In this document: one piece after another, positions 39,756-51,992 of the stretch
How the letters are laid out: the number at the start of each line of letters is the position of its first letter
Numbering within the stretch: position 1 is the stretch's first letter
NCBI RefSeq assembly: GCF_018691265.1
Contig: NW_024881313.1
Location: 38,929,518 to 38,993,517 of the forward strand
Reading direction: 5' to 3'
Source of the DNA: Tyto alba
Taxonomy: Eukaryota; Chordata; Aves; Strigiformes; Tytonidae
Length of the DNA: 64,000 nucleotides
Position numbers and translations under genes: made by a program
The notes under the pieces: generated by a model
Databases searched by the model: none
Told to the model about the DNA's origin: nothing
What the model saw: the letters and a program-made list of their open reading frames with translations, nothing else

Positions 39756-40742
39756 CCATGGACCAGCTCACAGCTCCTGCAAAACTCCTGTTTGGGCACT
39801 TGCAAGGGGATGTGGGAAAGGACATGACCATTCAGCTTCAGTCAAAGACCTATAAGCCCATGTGAGGCTAATTTAGGGTTGAACCTGGCGATTCATTGTC
39901 TATTGATTTGCAATTTCTTGGGCAAGTGGGAAGGGAAAATGCGCTTCACTGGGGCATCTTTTACAGCTACCATCTCTGGGCACTTCAACAAACTGCTCAT
40001 ATCCTTGGCAAAAGTTGTTCTAGCCATGGGGAGGATGATCTGTGTGTGTGTGTTTCTGCACGTATGGCTTTTTTTTCAGCTGCTTTAGTCATCCCTTCAG
40101 CTCAAGCTAGAGCTGAGCCACAAAGGTGCATCCAATAGTTTCACTTAGCAGAGCACTAATTAAATTAATTGATAGTGTTGCCTTCTGCAGTGTAAGAGGG
40201 AGCCACTTCTAGGAAGAGCTGTAATTTAAGGGGTCTATTTCACAGCTATTCACCCCCAGCTTTCTATGCAACAAATTACTTCAGAATGGTCCTAAGCCAC
40301 ATCTCAAACCTGAAAATTCAGCCTCATTCTCGGTAGATTAGCAAAACAGGACTGAAATGACAATTAGTCCCTGAATCATTCTCATTGAATGTTGAAGTAA
40401 GCCTGTGTTATCGCTCTCCATCACACTGTCTCTGAGAAATCCAAAACCGAGCTAGCACAACATTGTATAATCACATCATATTGCATGGACAAGGAAAAGA
40501 GGTGGATTTCCAGGTCTTCCAGGCAGGGACAATCTTTCATTCTACATCTGCACACAACTTAGCAAAACGCAGCTGTAACATGACGCTGAGTGTGGTGGCA
40601 ATACAAACAGTGCCGGCGCATCTTCTGGAGACCTCCCTGTTCCAAGCGACCCTACAATCTGGTGTCAGGCATTGGCCAGCCAGTGGTCCCCAGGTCGTGA
40701 GCTGCCTGCCTGCTGGTGCTAGGCTGGGAAAGGTCTCCTTTG

Positions 40743-40757
40743 CCAGAAGATGGCACT
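40743..40757 (+). promoter_or_regulatory. Candidate CTCF site, plus orientation
   Basis: CCAGAAGATGGCACT is a close match to the CTCF core CCAsnAGrkGGCrC on the plus strand. It is one of the two best matches I noticed in the window. Confidence 0.45.
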
Positions 40758-41325
40758 GGTTCTCCACGGAGCTGCGTGTGGGAACAGGTGAGTCCCCATC
40801 CAGCCCAGATGCTCCTCAGCCCTTCTCCAAGACACTCCATCCCGGAGATCCTGTGGGTTGTTGGCTTATCAGGAACACAAGGGCAGCAGCTTTATCCTCA
40901 CCTGGCCAAAGCCCAGGTCGTGGAGATTCACATCTCTTCTTACGTAACTAATCCAGAACTTGCGGAGTGGATTCTTTGCTTGTGAACATATTGAAAAAAA
41001 AAAATCTTTATTTTATTTCCTGTACTACTTCACTTCCTCATCCCAAAGCCTTGCTTTCTTAAGGAGAAAAAGTACCTGTATTCAGCTTGGCCAGGACAAT
41101 GACTATTTTATGTTAATGGCTATTTATCTCTACACTTTCAGCTAAGTGATGACCACTGGAGATGTACATCTGCTCTTTCCAGCAGATGATGGGCCGGTGC
41201 TGGGAGAAGCCCATAGACATCATGGGAGAAGCAGGAGACTGAGGGTCGTTATCTGGCGGCAGATGAGCGGTTTTGCAAGATTTCAGCACGGTTTGCAGGG
41301 CACAGTGCTCTAGATCCGTTTTGTG

Positions 41326-41340
41326 GCCAACAGATGGGGC
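41326..41340 (+). promoter_or_regulatory. Candidate CTCF site, plus orientation
   Basis: GCCAACAGATGGGGC resembles the CTCF core with one substitution at the GGC. It has the same orientation as the site at 40,743 and opposite to that at 39,743. Confidence 0.35.
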
Positions 41341-41532
41341 CATTTCCACACCTACTATGTTCAGGTCCACCAGAGAGGGTTCTCCCAGTGCCCGCAGGGA
41401 GGTGGTTCCTGTGTCTGTGGTGGGAAGGCTTCCTATATATGTGGTTAGGAAATATTGTCAGGGGGAATGTCAGTTCTCGATCTCCCCTTCTTCCCTTTGC
41501 AAAAAGACCAGCAGACAGGCAGGAGTAAGTCT

Positions 41533-41535
<3 letters not shown>

Positions 41536-41563
<28 letters not shown>
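41536..41563 (+). repeat. Poly-T run
   Basis: Twenty-eight consecutive T residues in intergenic DNA with no recognisable transposon body attached. Confidence 0.9.
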
Positions 41564-42261
41564 CCCCCATGATAAAAACCTGCCGGTTCTCCCAATAAAG
41601 CCTGGAGAAACTATCGAGGGCAGTGTTGGTTCCTCAGAGGAGAAGTGAGGCTGCCAAAGCAGGGGACCTGAGCAGGGAACAGCACTGAGCTTTCCCTAAT
41701 GCTTTTTACACCCACAAGGGCCAAAGGCAATGCACCCACTCTGTCCCCAGACTCCCCTCCTGTAGTGATATGTGACTTCTCTGTGCCTTGAGGAAATCAA
41801 GCTATTAATACTTTAATGACTCATGGCACTTTGAAGAAGAATCACAGGATTCCCAGACTGAGATCTGGGACCAGCAGTGGATCCATCAGAATGGCAGAAA
41901 AACCCAGTTCTCCCATACCTGGAAAAGCAAGGAGAATAGAGAACACTGGTTGGAGAGGAAGATAGGAGCTCCTCTTTTATTCCAGTTTCAACAGTCATTT
42001 TTACTCCCTTGTGCATTAAGATCTCAATATTTGAAAAGCAGAAATGAAGGCACCCACAGAAGAATTTTCCTGCTGATTAATTACTCTTAGACATGATGCA
42101 ACGGCCAAGTCGGAGACAGAAGTGCTCTGACTTGCTTTGGCCTGCTAGCTACCATTCTGTGTGTGGATTTAATTGTATGGACCTTTGAATTATTGCTCGT
42201 GTCATGTGGGAAAAAAGAGAGCCCCCAAAACAAACAACTCCCTCCCTCCACCCCACTCCCT

Positions 42262-42286
42262 CCCCCCCCCCCCCCCCCCCCCCCCC
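42262..42286 (+). repeat. Poly-C run
   Basis: Twenty-five consecutive C residues follow a CCCTCC-rich lead-in, so the minus strand is a G tract able to stack as a quadruplex. The length may be uncertain in assemblies. Confidence 0.9.
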
Positions 42287-45200
42287 ATCAAAGTATAGTC
42301 CAGCAAGCTTCAATTTTAATCCAGGGCATGTCTGAGTTACCCAACCATAATCCAGCAGCACAGGTCAGTGCTAGTCCTATATTTTTCCACTGCCAGTCAG
42401 GGTTGTGGAAGTATTTCTGTCTCCAGCCTTGTGTCCCCTCATAGCATCTCTCTTGTGGCTCAGAAATCACAGCAAGACAGGGGAGCGTGGCACATGTGTC
42501 CATCAGAAAGGAAATTTCAGCAGGACAAGATGGCCCAGGATATACACTATATATACACCTTATGCACCTATTAGACCAGGCGCCATATCAATGCCATAAA
42601 TCTCTGTAAACATCTGCACACCACAGATTTACGTAAATGTTCAGTTGAGGAAACCCTCCCTTCCTAGAAGAGTGAACTGCAATTGGTCCTCCAGATCAGG
42701 GATAGGTGAAGTTTCAAAGAAACGCTTCCATCTTCTGGAGATAAGGGTCTTCCTGGCTGCCAAAAAGTAAGAATAAACCTATTCCCACTCTCTGAAAATT
42801 CAAGTCTTGGGCTTCTCAGGGAGAAAATGCCCAGATTTTGCACCATAATGAATAATGTATTGTCCCAGTTCTTCCCTTCCATCGGTCCCCATGTCCTTCA
42901 TCTTTCAAGGCCAACCGATTCACCCAAAAAGCCTTTTTCCAGGCTCTAGGCTCCTACTGTTGCTTCTGGCCAAGACTACATGGACACGTACTTTAATCAT
43001 CAGGGCCATCTTCAGCAGCTAAACCTTCATTCATTATAAAAGCATCTGCTGCTGTAGACCTATTTCAGCACTTTCCAGCTTGGCCTGCCAGCCCCAGGCT
43101 TTGCTGCAACTTGCAATTGCATGAGCCCTTACAAATTTCAGAATGGCTTTCCTTCAAGACGGGACCTGAAGGAAGGATGGACTAGGTCCAACCTGTGCTA
43201 AAAGTGCCAACAAACCTTGGCCAACTTATACATACTTTTGAGGATTTAAAGTGAGTGGTTAAAATAGATGAGAATTACTTTTATCTGCCCAACAGCAAAG
43301 GCCAGCAGAAACACGCACTTGGAAGCCGCACATGACTTTTGGCTTTTTAACATGATGCAGTGGAGGAAACAAAGGGCACAAAGACTCCTCTCTGCAGGAA
43401 GCCTAACTGCTGCACCCTTCCCTGAACGTGGAATCGCATAGACCAACCGAGACCCCCCACCACTGTGGGTCATGGAAGCCCTGTCATAACCCTGTCCTAA
43501 CTGGGTTGGGGTTAGGACTGCAATTAAGGTTAATTGCAGAAAGATAGAATGATTCAGGTTTGTAGGAAGCTCAGGAGGTGTCTGGTTGAGTGAGAGGTGA
43601 GGACAGATATCGTGGGGAGATGGATGGGAGAGTTTTGTTTGGCCTGGAGGTGGGATGCAGAAAGAATGTGGGAACGGAGGAAAAAGAAGACCTGGACTGA
43701 TAAAAAGGTTAATAAGGGGATTAAGAGAGGCTTATGCAAGCTGACCATGATGATCTTTGCATTTTCCATCCACACTGCTGTTTGCCTGGGTCCAGCCCAC
43801 ATCAACAATCAACACCATGCTGAAGAAGCATAAAATCTCTCAGTAGATAACCTGAAGGAGACCCATGGCATATGGCTGATGGACCGTGGTGTACTGCGCT
43901 TTGCCAGGCCTGACCCACAGATTTCTGACCCACAGAAATCACAAGAACGAGAGCGTGGCTGAGTGGTCAGGTGGGCTCGACAGATGATGTAGGTGCGCTC
44001 TATCATTCAGTTGCTGGTGAAACAAACATTTTCCATGTGGGGAGCATCTGAATGTGACCAAGTTGCAGCTCCTCTCACCCGCAGGAGCACCTGAAAATGT
44101 CTCGTGCTCCCCAAAGCCTGACACCCCTCTGAACCTGCATGAGGAACCATCTTGGGAGTGCTGTGCTGCAGCTGCTCATAAATCAGCAACACGATGGCAT
44201 GTTTGAGAGTGGATGCTTCATTGGTTAGTCCCTGAACTATGGCCTAATATGTGTGAATGCTGACAATGATTTACAGGCCAGGAGTGGTTTGCATGCCCAC
44301 ACACACACACTCTCACAGGTGCCAAAATGCCCTTGCGTGCTGGCAGCTATGCACTCCCCTCCATCCCCTGGGGTGCCCTGGCATGAGACAGGTTCTGCCT
44401 CTCTGGTCCAGTGCCATCAGGTGTGCAAGGTGAGGAGAAAGAGCAGATTGCTTCCCTCTTGCTCCTCACTGAGGTTTAGCAACAACCAAAAGAGGGGAGA
44501 GGAGGGGAGGGGAGGTGGGTGATGGCTGCGCGATGAACCTGGGGTGAACTGGAGCCTGCAGCAATTTAAAAATGTCATCATGCATTTTGAACACATGCGT
44601 GCCAGGCTGGCCACAATGCTGCTCGGGTTTGCCCAACAACATGAGGTCTGAGGCAGGACCCTGTGGCAACATCTGTGCCTTTAGGTAAAACAAGCTGGAG
44701 CATGCTCTCTGCACCTGAGGGCCAACAGCAAGGCACAAAGCACATCCAGATACCTGCATGGTGTCCCCCCCTCCAAACAGGGTGGCTGACCCAAACTGGC
44801 TCCTGGGAAAATTAAATTTTCCCCAGAAATGCACTGGATGACAAGACTGCCCAGCAAAAAACTTCGTACTCATATATATACACATACTCTGATCCTTTCC
44901 TCCAGGTACAAACATGGACTAGTTTCATGCAACAACAAAACTCTTGGACAAATGTTCCCAAGTAAACCACCCAACCTATGACTCATGAACATGGTCCAGT
45001 GTTGTGGTATGACTATTTCAGGCGTAAAGAAACAGGCCTGAGTGTTCAGCATCTGCAGAGCACACAGCAGAACATTTTCCTACTATCTTGTCCTCGGAAA
45101 CCCAGCACTGATTCAAAAAAGCCAGAAGATGAAGGACAGTAAAAGTAACATGGAGAAAAATTAAACTGGAAATTAATGATCAGGGCTCCCATAACCTCCC

Positions 45201-45728
45201 TGGCAGGCAGGAGAGGATGCAAACACAGAACCACAGTCAGTCTGTTTTGTGGCTCCTTCCAAGGTCAAATTTTGCTTCTCATTCCAGGTCAAAGCTGAGG
45301 GTACCAGGCAGTGATGTGCAAGTTAACCTGCCATGTATGGAGCTCTGGGCCCCAGAAACCTCCCAGAAAAAGGCTTTTCTGAATCCAGCAAATTCAAGTA
45401 ACATTTCCTTACATTTGGGTCATTCCATGTAGCCTGTCAGGGTCCAGGCACATGAGTAGGAGATAAGCAGCTGCTGCTTGTCTACCAAGATCAGCAGAAT
45501 GATTGCCCATGTGTTCTGTGATGGTGGCAAGTGCCATGGCAGCTGAGGCTCTTTCACTGACATCAATCCAAGCTGCTCTCCCCCATGCTGGTACGAGCAA
45601 GACACTCAGAGATACCAGCACGTGACTGTCTGAACCTCTCCACAGTTCTTATTGACCAGATCTCCACTAATTAATGGAGCTCAGTTATCCACTCAAATAG
45701 AGACCCCAAAGCTCGAATGAGCTGCCTC

Positions 45729-45769
45729 CATGTAGGTGTCTAGTGATATTTGAGACGCCCCGGGGCATC
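45729..45769 (-). repeat. Old interspersed repeat, inverted copy
   Basis: The plus strand reads CATGTAGGTGTCTA, then ATTTGAGA, then a CCCCGGGG block. This follows the reverse complement of copy 1 (AGGTGTCTA, ATTTGAGA, CCCTGGGG) with the same spacing. A second partial copy may follow at about 45,855-45,890. Confidence 0.5.
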
Positions 45770-48700
45770 TAAGACATCCACATGAGCCTGGCCTGCAAGA
45801 CATAGGACCTTTTGGAGGACTGCATTCAGATGGGGTGGCAGCTAGAGGCTGGTGGGGCATTTGAGATGTCAGTAGGTACCTGAGGTTAACCAACTGAATT
45901 GCACCTCCGGGTGTAGACACCAAGATTTAAGTGCTTTAATGTGCAGTCAAATCTCACTTCTACAGTTCTTTCGAGGTGCAGGTTAATCCAAAGTCTTCCT
46001 ATAGTCAGCAGAGCTTTAAAGGCAGTGGCGAATGAGAAGAAAACAGCCAAACCAGTGAATATCTGGCAACTGAGACCTGGAGGTGGGTCTCCACCCTCTG
46101 CATCGTTTTCTCGGTCGTATGCTCTGTCACCAGCAGTCTCCTAGTTAGCTATGAGGGAGCTGCCCTGGGCTGCTGCCAGTCTTGCCTTTGGACACAGACC
46201 TGAAAGCCCCAGAGCTCATGTAGAGCACTTAGGAAGTGATAAAATAAAACCATTTGCTGTAGGAACATTCAGAAGGGGAACCACCGAGTATCAATGTCAA
46301 TAGCTTTACGCAAGCTATTTTTACAGCAACCACATTGTAAAGAGCAATCACACTGTAAAGGAATGGAAGTTTAAACTCTAAAGTTTTTCATTTAGCTGAC
46401 AATTAATGTGGCAAACACCTTGTATTTGTTGGAAAGAGAAACTTGGGTGGGGAGAAACCTGTTGGTGGCTTGCACTGTATCGCGATGATCTGCACCAGGC
46501 ATTTTTGAGGGGACTATCAGCCTTTCTCTTCCCTGGCATAGCCATGCATTTCACTTTCTTTCAGAGGGTGCAAAGGAGCGAGCAAGCTTTGAAAGAATGA
46601 GCTGGGGAAACTGGAGACTGACTACAAGAAGCAGCAGAACAATCTGCAGTCAGGAATGCTATTAGAAATGACCGATGCATGGCTCGATTGCATATTTTTT
46701 TCTGTATTTTGCAGCCACCATCAACAGAAAATTAGATGGGATTTGAATTTCAATTGAATTTCATAAGTTAGGGCCCTTGGAAAAGGCAGAGGTGGTTCTC
46801 ACAAAGCTCTAACTGTCCAGACTGGAAAAAAAAGTCCTGGGCATTTCATCTATTCCATTGCCCTGTCCTAAGACAGCACCACATCTGCACAGACCACCCT
46901 GGGCAGGAATGTGCCCTTAAGGACCTCTACAGGCACGTTGTTTCCAGGATTTTACTGAATTCCCAGTTAAAAAAAACATAAGCCCAGTAGTGAAGGCTTG
47001 GAAGACAAAGTGACCTGCTCATCACAGGAGTCCATCATGGGCACAGGATCCCAAAGGCTGGAGGGTGTGTTGGCAGAGCTAAAACAGGAGGGGACAAACA
47101 GGCAGGTGTGAACCATGTTTATTTTACACAGGTTATTTTTTTGTGCTGGGGAGGTATTTTGTGTGTTACTTTGCTTTTTTTTTTTTTTATCTTGTTAGCT
47201 TTGTCTTTTCTCCCTTGAGTAAAATACTGTTTGTTGAGCTAAATTATTTGCTTTGGTGAGAGGGGGAGTTTTAGCTCACCAGGCACCAGTGCATTTTGCT
47301 GGATGTCCTCAGGTTCCTGGGGTCGGAGGCCCAGGCTGGTGTTTTCTGAGTGACCCCTTCACACTTGAGCTCGGTCCATGTTACTGCCAGCCAGGCCTGC
47401 AGACGGGTCACACTAATGTTTAACTCCAGCCTGTGTCACTGCATTCGGAGCCCGTTGTTGCCTCCTCTCTAGATGAGCAGTTTATTCCCTCTGTTTCCCA
47501 GCAGTGCAGGTAGATACACTGACCCCATCACCTCTCGGTCTCCCCTACACCAAACAAGTCTATTCCTCCATTGTCCTTCGCAGGTTCTCTTTCAAGGCAT
47601 CTTCTCATCTTGGTTGCTGTCCTGTGACCCTCTCTAGAGGGGACACATCTTTCCTTGAAGCAGCTGAAAGCCTGAGACAGGTCAAGGCTTATTTTTGTTG
47701 GGAAGGACATGTGGATCTCTGTGCTGGAGTGAGGGCAGGGTCCTGATAACAGGTCAAATTCAGGACTACCGGGTGAAAGGACTCTGTCTTATTGTCCCTG
47801 AGCAAAAGAAGTTTCGTCTCTTCGTTGCCCTTTGCCCACAGTGGGGTCAGCTATTTCGGCCAGGGCAGTGGGATCGTCTGGAGTAGCTGGGCTGTGGGCA
47901 TTGTTCCACAAACTCTTCCAGGAGTGCATAAACCTCTGGCACAAGGAGCTCATTCCTGAAACCAGGGCAAAAAGATCCATGGCAGCTCAGGACATCTGTG
48001 CTTGTGCCAGTCTACTTCCTTGTGGAGAAACTGCAGTCTGTCCCATTTTCCCTGTTTTCAGGATGCGAGTTTAAGCACATTGTGCTCCTGGAGACAGGGA
48101 TTTTACTGCTGATCCTCTTCTCTAATGTGGCAGCCATGACCTCTCCCCATCATCCAGTGCAATGTTCACTGCTTAACAACAAAAAAATCTGCTGAGGCTG
48201 TGGTGTTGGTGTGCCTCTCCAGATGGGGAGAGGACCTTTACTTCAAAGGTTACCCATCCATGCCCTGGAAGGCTGGAAGTATTTCCCAAGTGACAAGTAT
48301 CCTCCGGGGAGGAACAAACATTCCAAGTGTTTGTAGACCGTTTTCCTATTACCTCTTACCACCCTAGATGATGACATGAAGTCAAGGCCATTGTTCCTAA
48401 GTGGTCTTGAAGTGTATTGACCATATTGAGTCACAAGAGTTTCAAGACTGCTGTGGGGAGTCCTATGTCTGGTCTGTTAGCGCTTATTGTCCAAGATGTG
48501 TCTTTTTTTTACCTAGTGGCTTTCCCAGTGTTGGGTTGCCTGGCTGTGTGCTTCAACGGATAGGAAAGTCATTGTATCCTGCTCAGGGCAATGGGAATAT
48601 GTCAAGGGTAGTTATAACAGACATCTCTCCATCATACTGGCGGTTGGTGTTTCTTCCCATCAACTCATAGACATCTGTCTTGGGAAGGGACAGATCGTGA

Positions 48701-49689
48701 TCTGGAAGTCACCATCTCAAGAGAGTGGGGTTGGATGCTCGGTTTAGACTACATGTAGAATTAAACTCCTGTTGAATTAGGGGATCTTGGAGTGAAATTA
48801 CCATTAGCCTCAAACATCTAAAGTGTATATTTGTCACTGTCACATAGAGACAGAGATTTTTAGGTCAAGACATAATTATGCAGTTTGATAGCCTGATCAG
48901 AAAATTGGCCGCAATGCCTTGACCCCGACAAGCTCTGACTTCTCATCTGGATGACTCCAGGTGCTTCCAAGGCTCAAAGTAGCGCTGCATTCCCTGTATG
49001 AGACATGTCCAAGCAAGACACTCCTCTAAAATGACACTAGTGAGTAGAATTTGGCCACCTGACTCCAAGGTCCACAACATCTCTGCTGGATCTATTCAGA
49101 CAACACAGGGCACAGGGGTGGGATGTGCAAGTTTGTGATGCTAAAGGCTAGAGTTGTACGATGTTCAAGCAATCAGAAGAAGAGATACTACCGAGACTCT
49201 GAAATCCTGAATGGTGTTGGCCCTCAGCCTGACTTGCTGCTTAAAAGAGTTTGGAGTCAGTTTTTCATGTCAGCTTGCAGCCATTTGCGTGATACCTGAT
49301 AGTCAGCTAATTTAACTGCTGGAAAATGGTCTGTGGTTGAAATATTAATTTTATGTGTATCTCTGTGTGTGTCTGTTCACATGCACATTTTTGCACGTGC
49401 ATGCACATATAGTTGTGTGCATGTACACATCTATGCCTTTGTGTATGTTATTGCTCCCGTTGCTTCCACCAGTTTGAAGTCAGAGCCTCTCAGCCTGGCA
49501 TTTCCCCTCTCTCTTGTTCTCCCAGTCTCAAATACTTTCCCTGCTCACAGCTGGGAAGTCAGCCTGTCACATGAACTGTAGGCAAGGAGCATTATCTGCG
49601 TGGGTTTACTTGTTGAACAATGTAAGTAGATGATTAACCATTAAAGCAACAGAGTTTGCTGACCCATTAACCAAAGAGGAAGGCCCTCT

Positions 49690-50270
49690 GGTTTGCTAAA
49701 CAATGGGTCCCATACAGAACGCACCCCGACTTGTCCATCTCGCCAGTGCCGCTGATGACAGACCGGTGCGGATATTGCGATGGAATGACTCAGTTCGGGC
49801 TCTCACGCAACCAATCGCGTGCCGGAGGCCGGTGCTCCCCACATTTTCATCTGCACTGTGTTGACCTTGGAAACTAATCTTGCCCGAATCCTTGCTTTGT
49901 ATCAAACTCCGGGAGATTTAGTAGCTGCCACTCGTGTTTCGCCCTCCCTTTTGCATGCAATGTGTCTCCGTGTTGCAGAAATGCTAGGTCTGAATTCAGG
50001 AGCCGCTAAAGCACACAAATTTACCCATCTGGAGGCATTGGTCAAACACACATCAGTCCTTGCATGAGGCAGAATTAATCATTCCTTTCTGGTTTATCAT
50101 TACTAATTAATCCCTGCATTGCATACCATCCTTGCCTTGTCTGTCAGATGCATTCCCAATCAAACTAGCCCTCTAGTGTTTTTCTTCGTGCATGCTCAGC
50201 AGTCCAGTACTTATTACCTGTCATTCTCCCTGGTGAGTGCTACTGGAAATTCAGGAAACTGAATTTCCCA
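49690..50270. promoter_or_regulatory. CpG-retaining intergenic element, candidate enhancer
   Basis: This non-repetitive block stands out from its surroundings. Its left part (about 49,720-49,960) is studded with CpGs although flanking intergenic DNA is CpG-poor, and it carries an exact AP-1 site TGACTCA at 49,786-49,792 and a CCAAT at about 49,810. Its right part (about 50,070-50,130) is packed with homeodomain words (AATTAATC, ATTACTAATTAATC). It is 12-13 kb upstream of WNT9A and 26 kb upstream of WNT3A. An 82-codon open frame at 49,819-50,067 shows no known domain and I treat it as incidental. Enhancer identity is an inference from composition. Confidence 0.4.
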
Positions 50271-51248
50271 CCTCTCTAATTACAAAAGAGAAGTAAAACT
50301 GGTGGTGTGATGATATGAAGGGGGAATCTTTTCCACCTGGATGTCATCAAAATCATGATGTGACACAAAGACCAGATACAGTGATGGAAAGACATTGTAC
50401 TTTTCCATGGTAGTACATGCATGCAGACTGGGTGGATGTTCTGCAAGCTGTACATTTGGCATATGGGATTTTCCTTGGTGTATCTCAGGGTTCCCAGTAA
50501 TATTGAAATAGGAAGTTCCCCAAAGGCAGAGCTAAGTCTGGGATCCTCTAAGTTATCTGAAAGTCAGATTTCCAAAAGTATTTAGTATACTAAAAATGAA
50601 AATAGAATACAAAAGATGTGGTTTGGTACTGTGAAGAAGAAGAGTGAAAAAAAAAATGAAAGTCCAGCATTTGAATTGAAATTTTGAATCTATACACCTA
50701 TTTGAAACACGTAAGGACAAACTTTTTGACATATTAAGCTTCATTTCCACTTCTCCCCACTAACTGTTTGAAAAATAAATGAAAATTTTCATTTCCAACA
50801 ACTCCCCCTTCTCTTAGGTGAGAAATTTTGTCCAGCTGTATTTCAACCTGATGTATGCACGTCCTTCAAAGTCATCGACAACAAGAGTTAAGTGCACCTG
50901 CAGCTCAGCTCCAGCAGCAGATACTCTGAACTTACACAGTATTGCAGCTTTGGATGCTAAAGAGACATTTTGCAAGATGTTTTAATTCCTGGAGTGCGCA
51001 GTATCCCAGTGTCAGACAGGGCTTGGGTTACTGTGCTTTCTCTTGTGCTCCTGGGCCTAACTTGCCAATACTCTACCAAAGTTGCTTTGGAAGAGACTAA
51101 GCATATTTGGCTCTCAAGCCTTGCCCTTCAGGGCTGTGGCTCTGGAGATGTTGCCTCAGTCATTCTTTTGTGGCCTCCAAGTGCCGATCCAGGAGCACCT
51201 GGGTTATATATGCCAGGAACATCTTGATGTCTGGGATACCTTAGGTCC

Positions 51249-51285
51249 TCTCAAATGGCTCAAGATACTTGTGTTAAGCCAACCG
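51249..51285 (+). repeat. Old interspersed repeat, copy 3
   Basis: It starts TCTCAAATGGCT and matches copy 1 (from about 1,674) at 29 of 37 bases by my alignment. It is shorter than the copies at 1.6 and 2.3 kb, and the left half is too diverged to align confidently. Confidence 0.45.
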
Positions 51286-51967
51286 ATTCCCACAGATGGA
51301 TTGTCTGAGTAGGGCTCCACTGATAAGGATGAGAGTTTAGATGTTAAGGGGAGAATTGCCCTTTAGGTTCCACTGCATGTATTGCATAGCTCTCCAACAG
51401 CTATGAAAGGAGACTGACGTGAATGTCTAGGACAGATGGAGGTATTTACACAGTAGACATCTACATCCAGCCCAGTGAATCTCATTTAAGGATTGAATGG
51501 AAGTCAGTTTATTCGTATATATGCCATCTGGTGGTTTTTGGGCCAGATCTGGAGTGACCCAGTTGGTACATCCAGGATGAGTATCCTGACCTATAGACTG
51601 CATGCAGATCATAGCTTACGAGTGTGGACAGACCCTGCTTTTCAGTATTCTGCTTACCAGCTGCTCACATTACCCATATAGTCATGTCACATCACAAACA
51701 TCAACCGGACCACAGCCTGGGACTCTTCCTGAGATTTGGACTCTGGGCACATTCAGACCATCTGCAAGAGCCTTGTGCACACACAAAGTTGGATGCTGCA
51801 AGGTAACAGGGCTTCAGGTTGTCTCCAAAACTGTATTAGGTGTTGAGCTTGCAATGTAAGACAGAAGGCAACGGGCTCCAGAGGAGGAAGAAAACAGAAG
51901 GGAATAGCAAGATGGCTTTGTTCAGCACGGTGGTTTGCTTGTAAGGGCTTACACTGAATCAAGCCGT

Positions 51968-51992
51968 CACTGATGGTGTCCCACCATCAGTG
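51968..51992. repeat. Perfect 11-bp inverted repeat with 3-nt loop
   Basis: CACTGATGGTG and its exact reverse complement CACCATCAGTG are separated by TCC. It can extrude as a tight hairpin. No gene or transposon end is attached that I can see. Confidence 0.85.

Larger units (their letters stand above)
41341..49680. other. Intergenic DNA, central part
   Basis: No recognisable gene on either strand. The interval holds the poly-T and poly-C runs, a GGGGA-rich patch at about 44,495-44,515, an inverted copy of the old repeat family at 45,729-45,769 and a degenerate TG/CA-rich stretch at about 49,350-49,445. An AT-rich segment with ATTGCAT and CAATTGAATT words at about 46,650-46,770 could be regulatory. 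The remainder is featureless to me. Confidence 0.6.

Noticed and set aside
49819..50067. 82-codon frame inside the CpG-retaining element
   Set aside because: The composition looks protein-like, but there is no known domain and no flanking splice or promoter structure. A noncoding element explains the block better.
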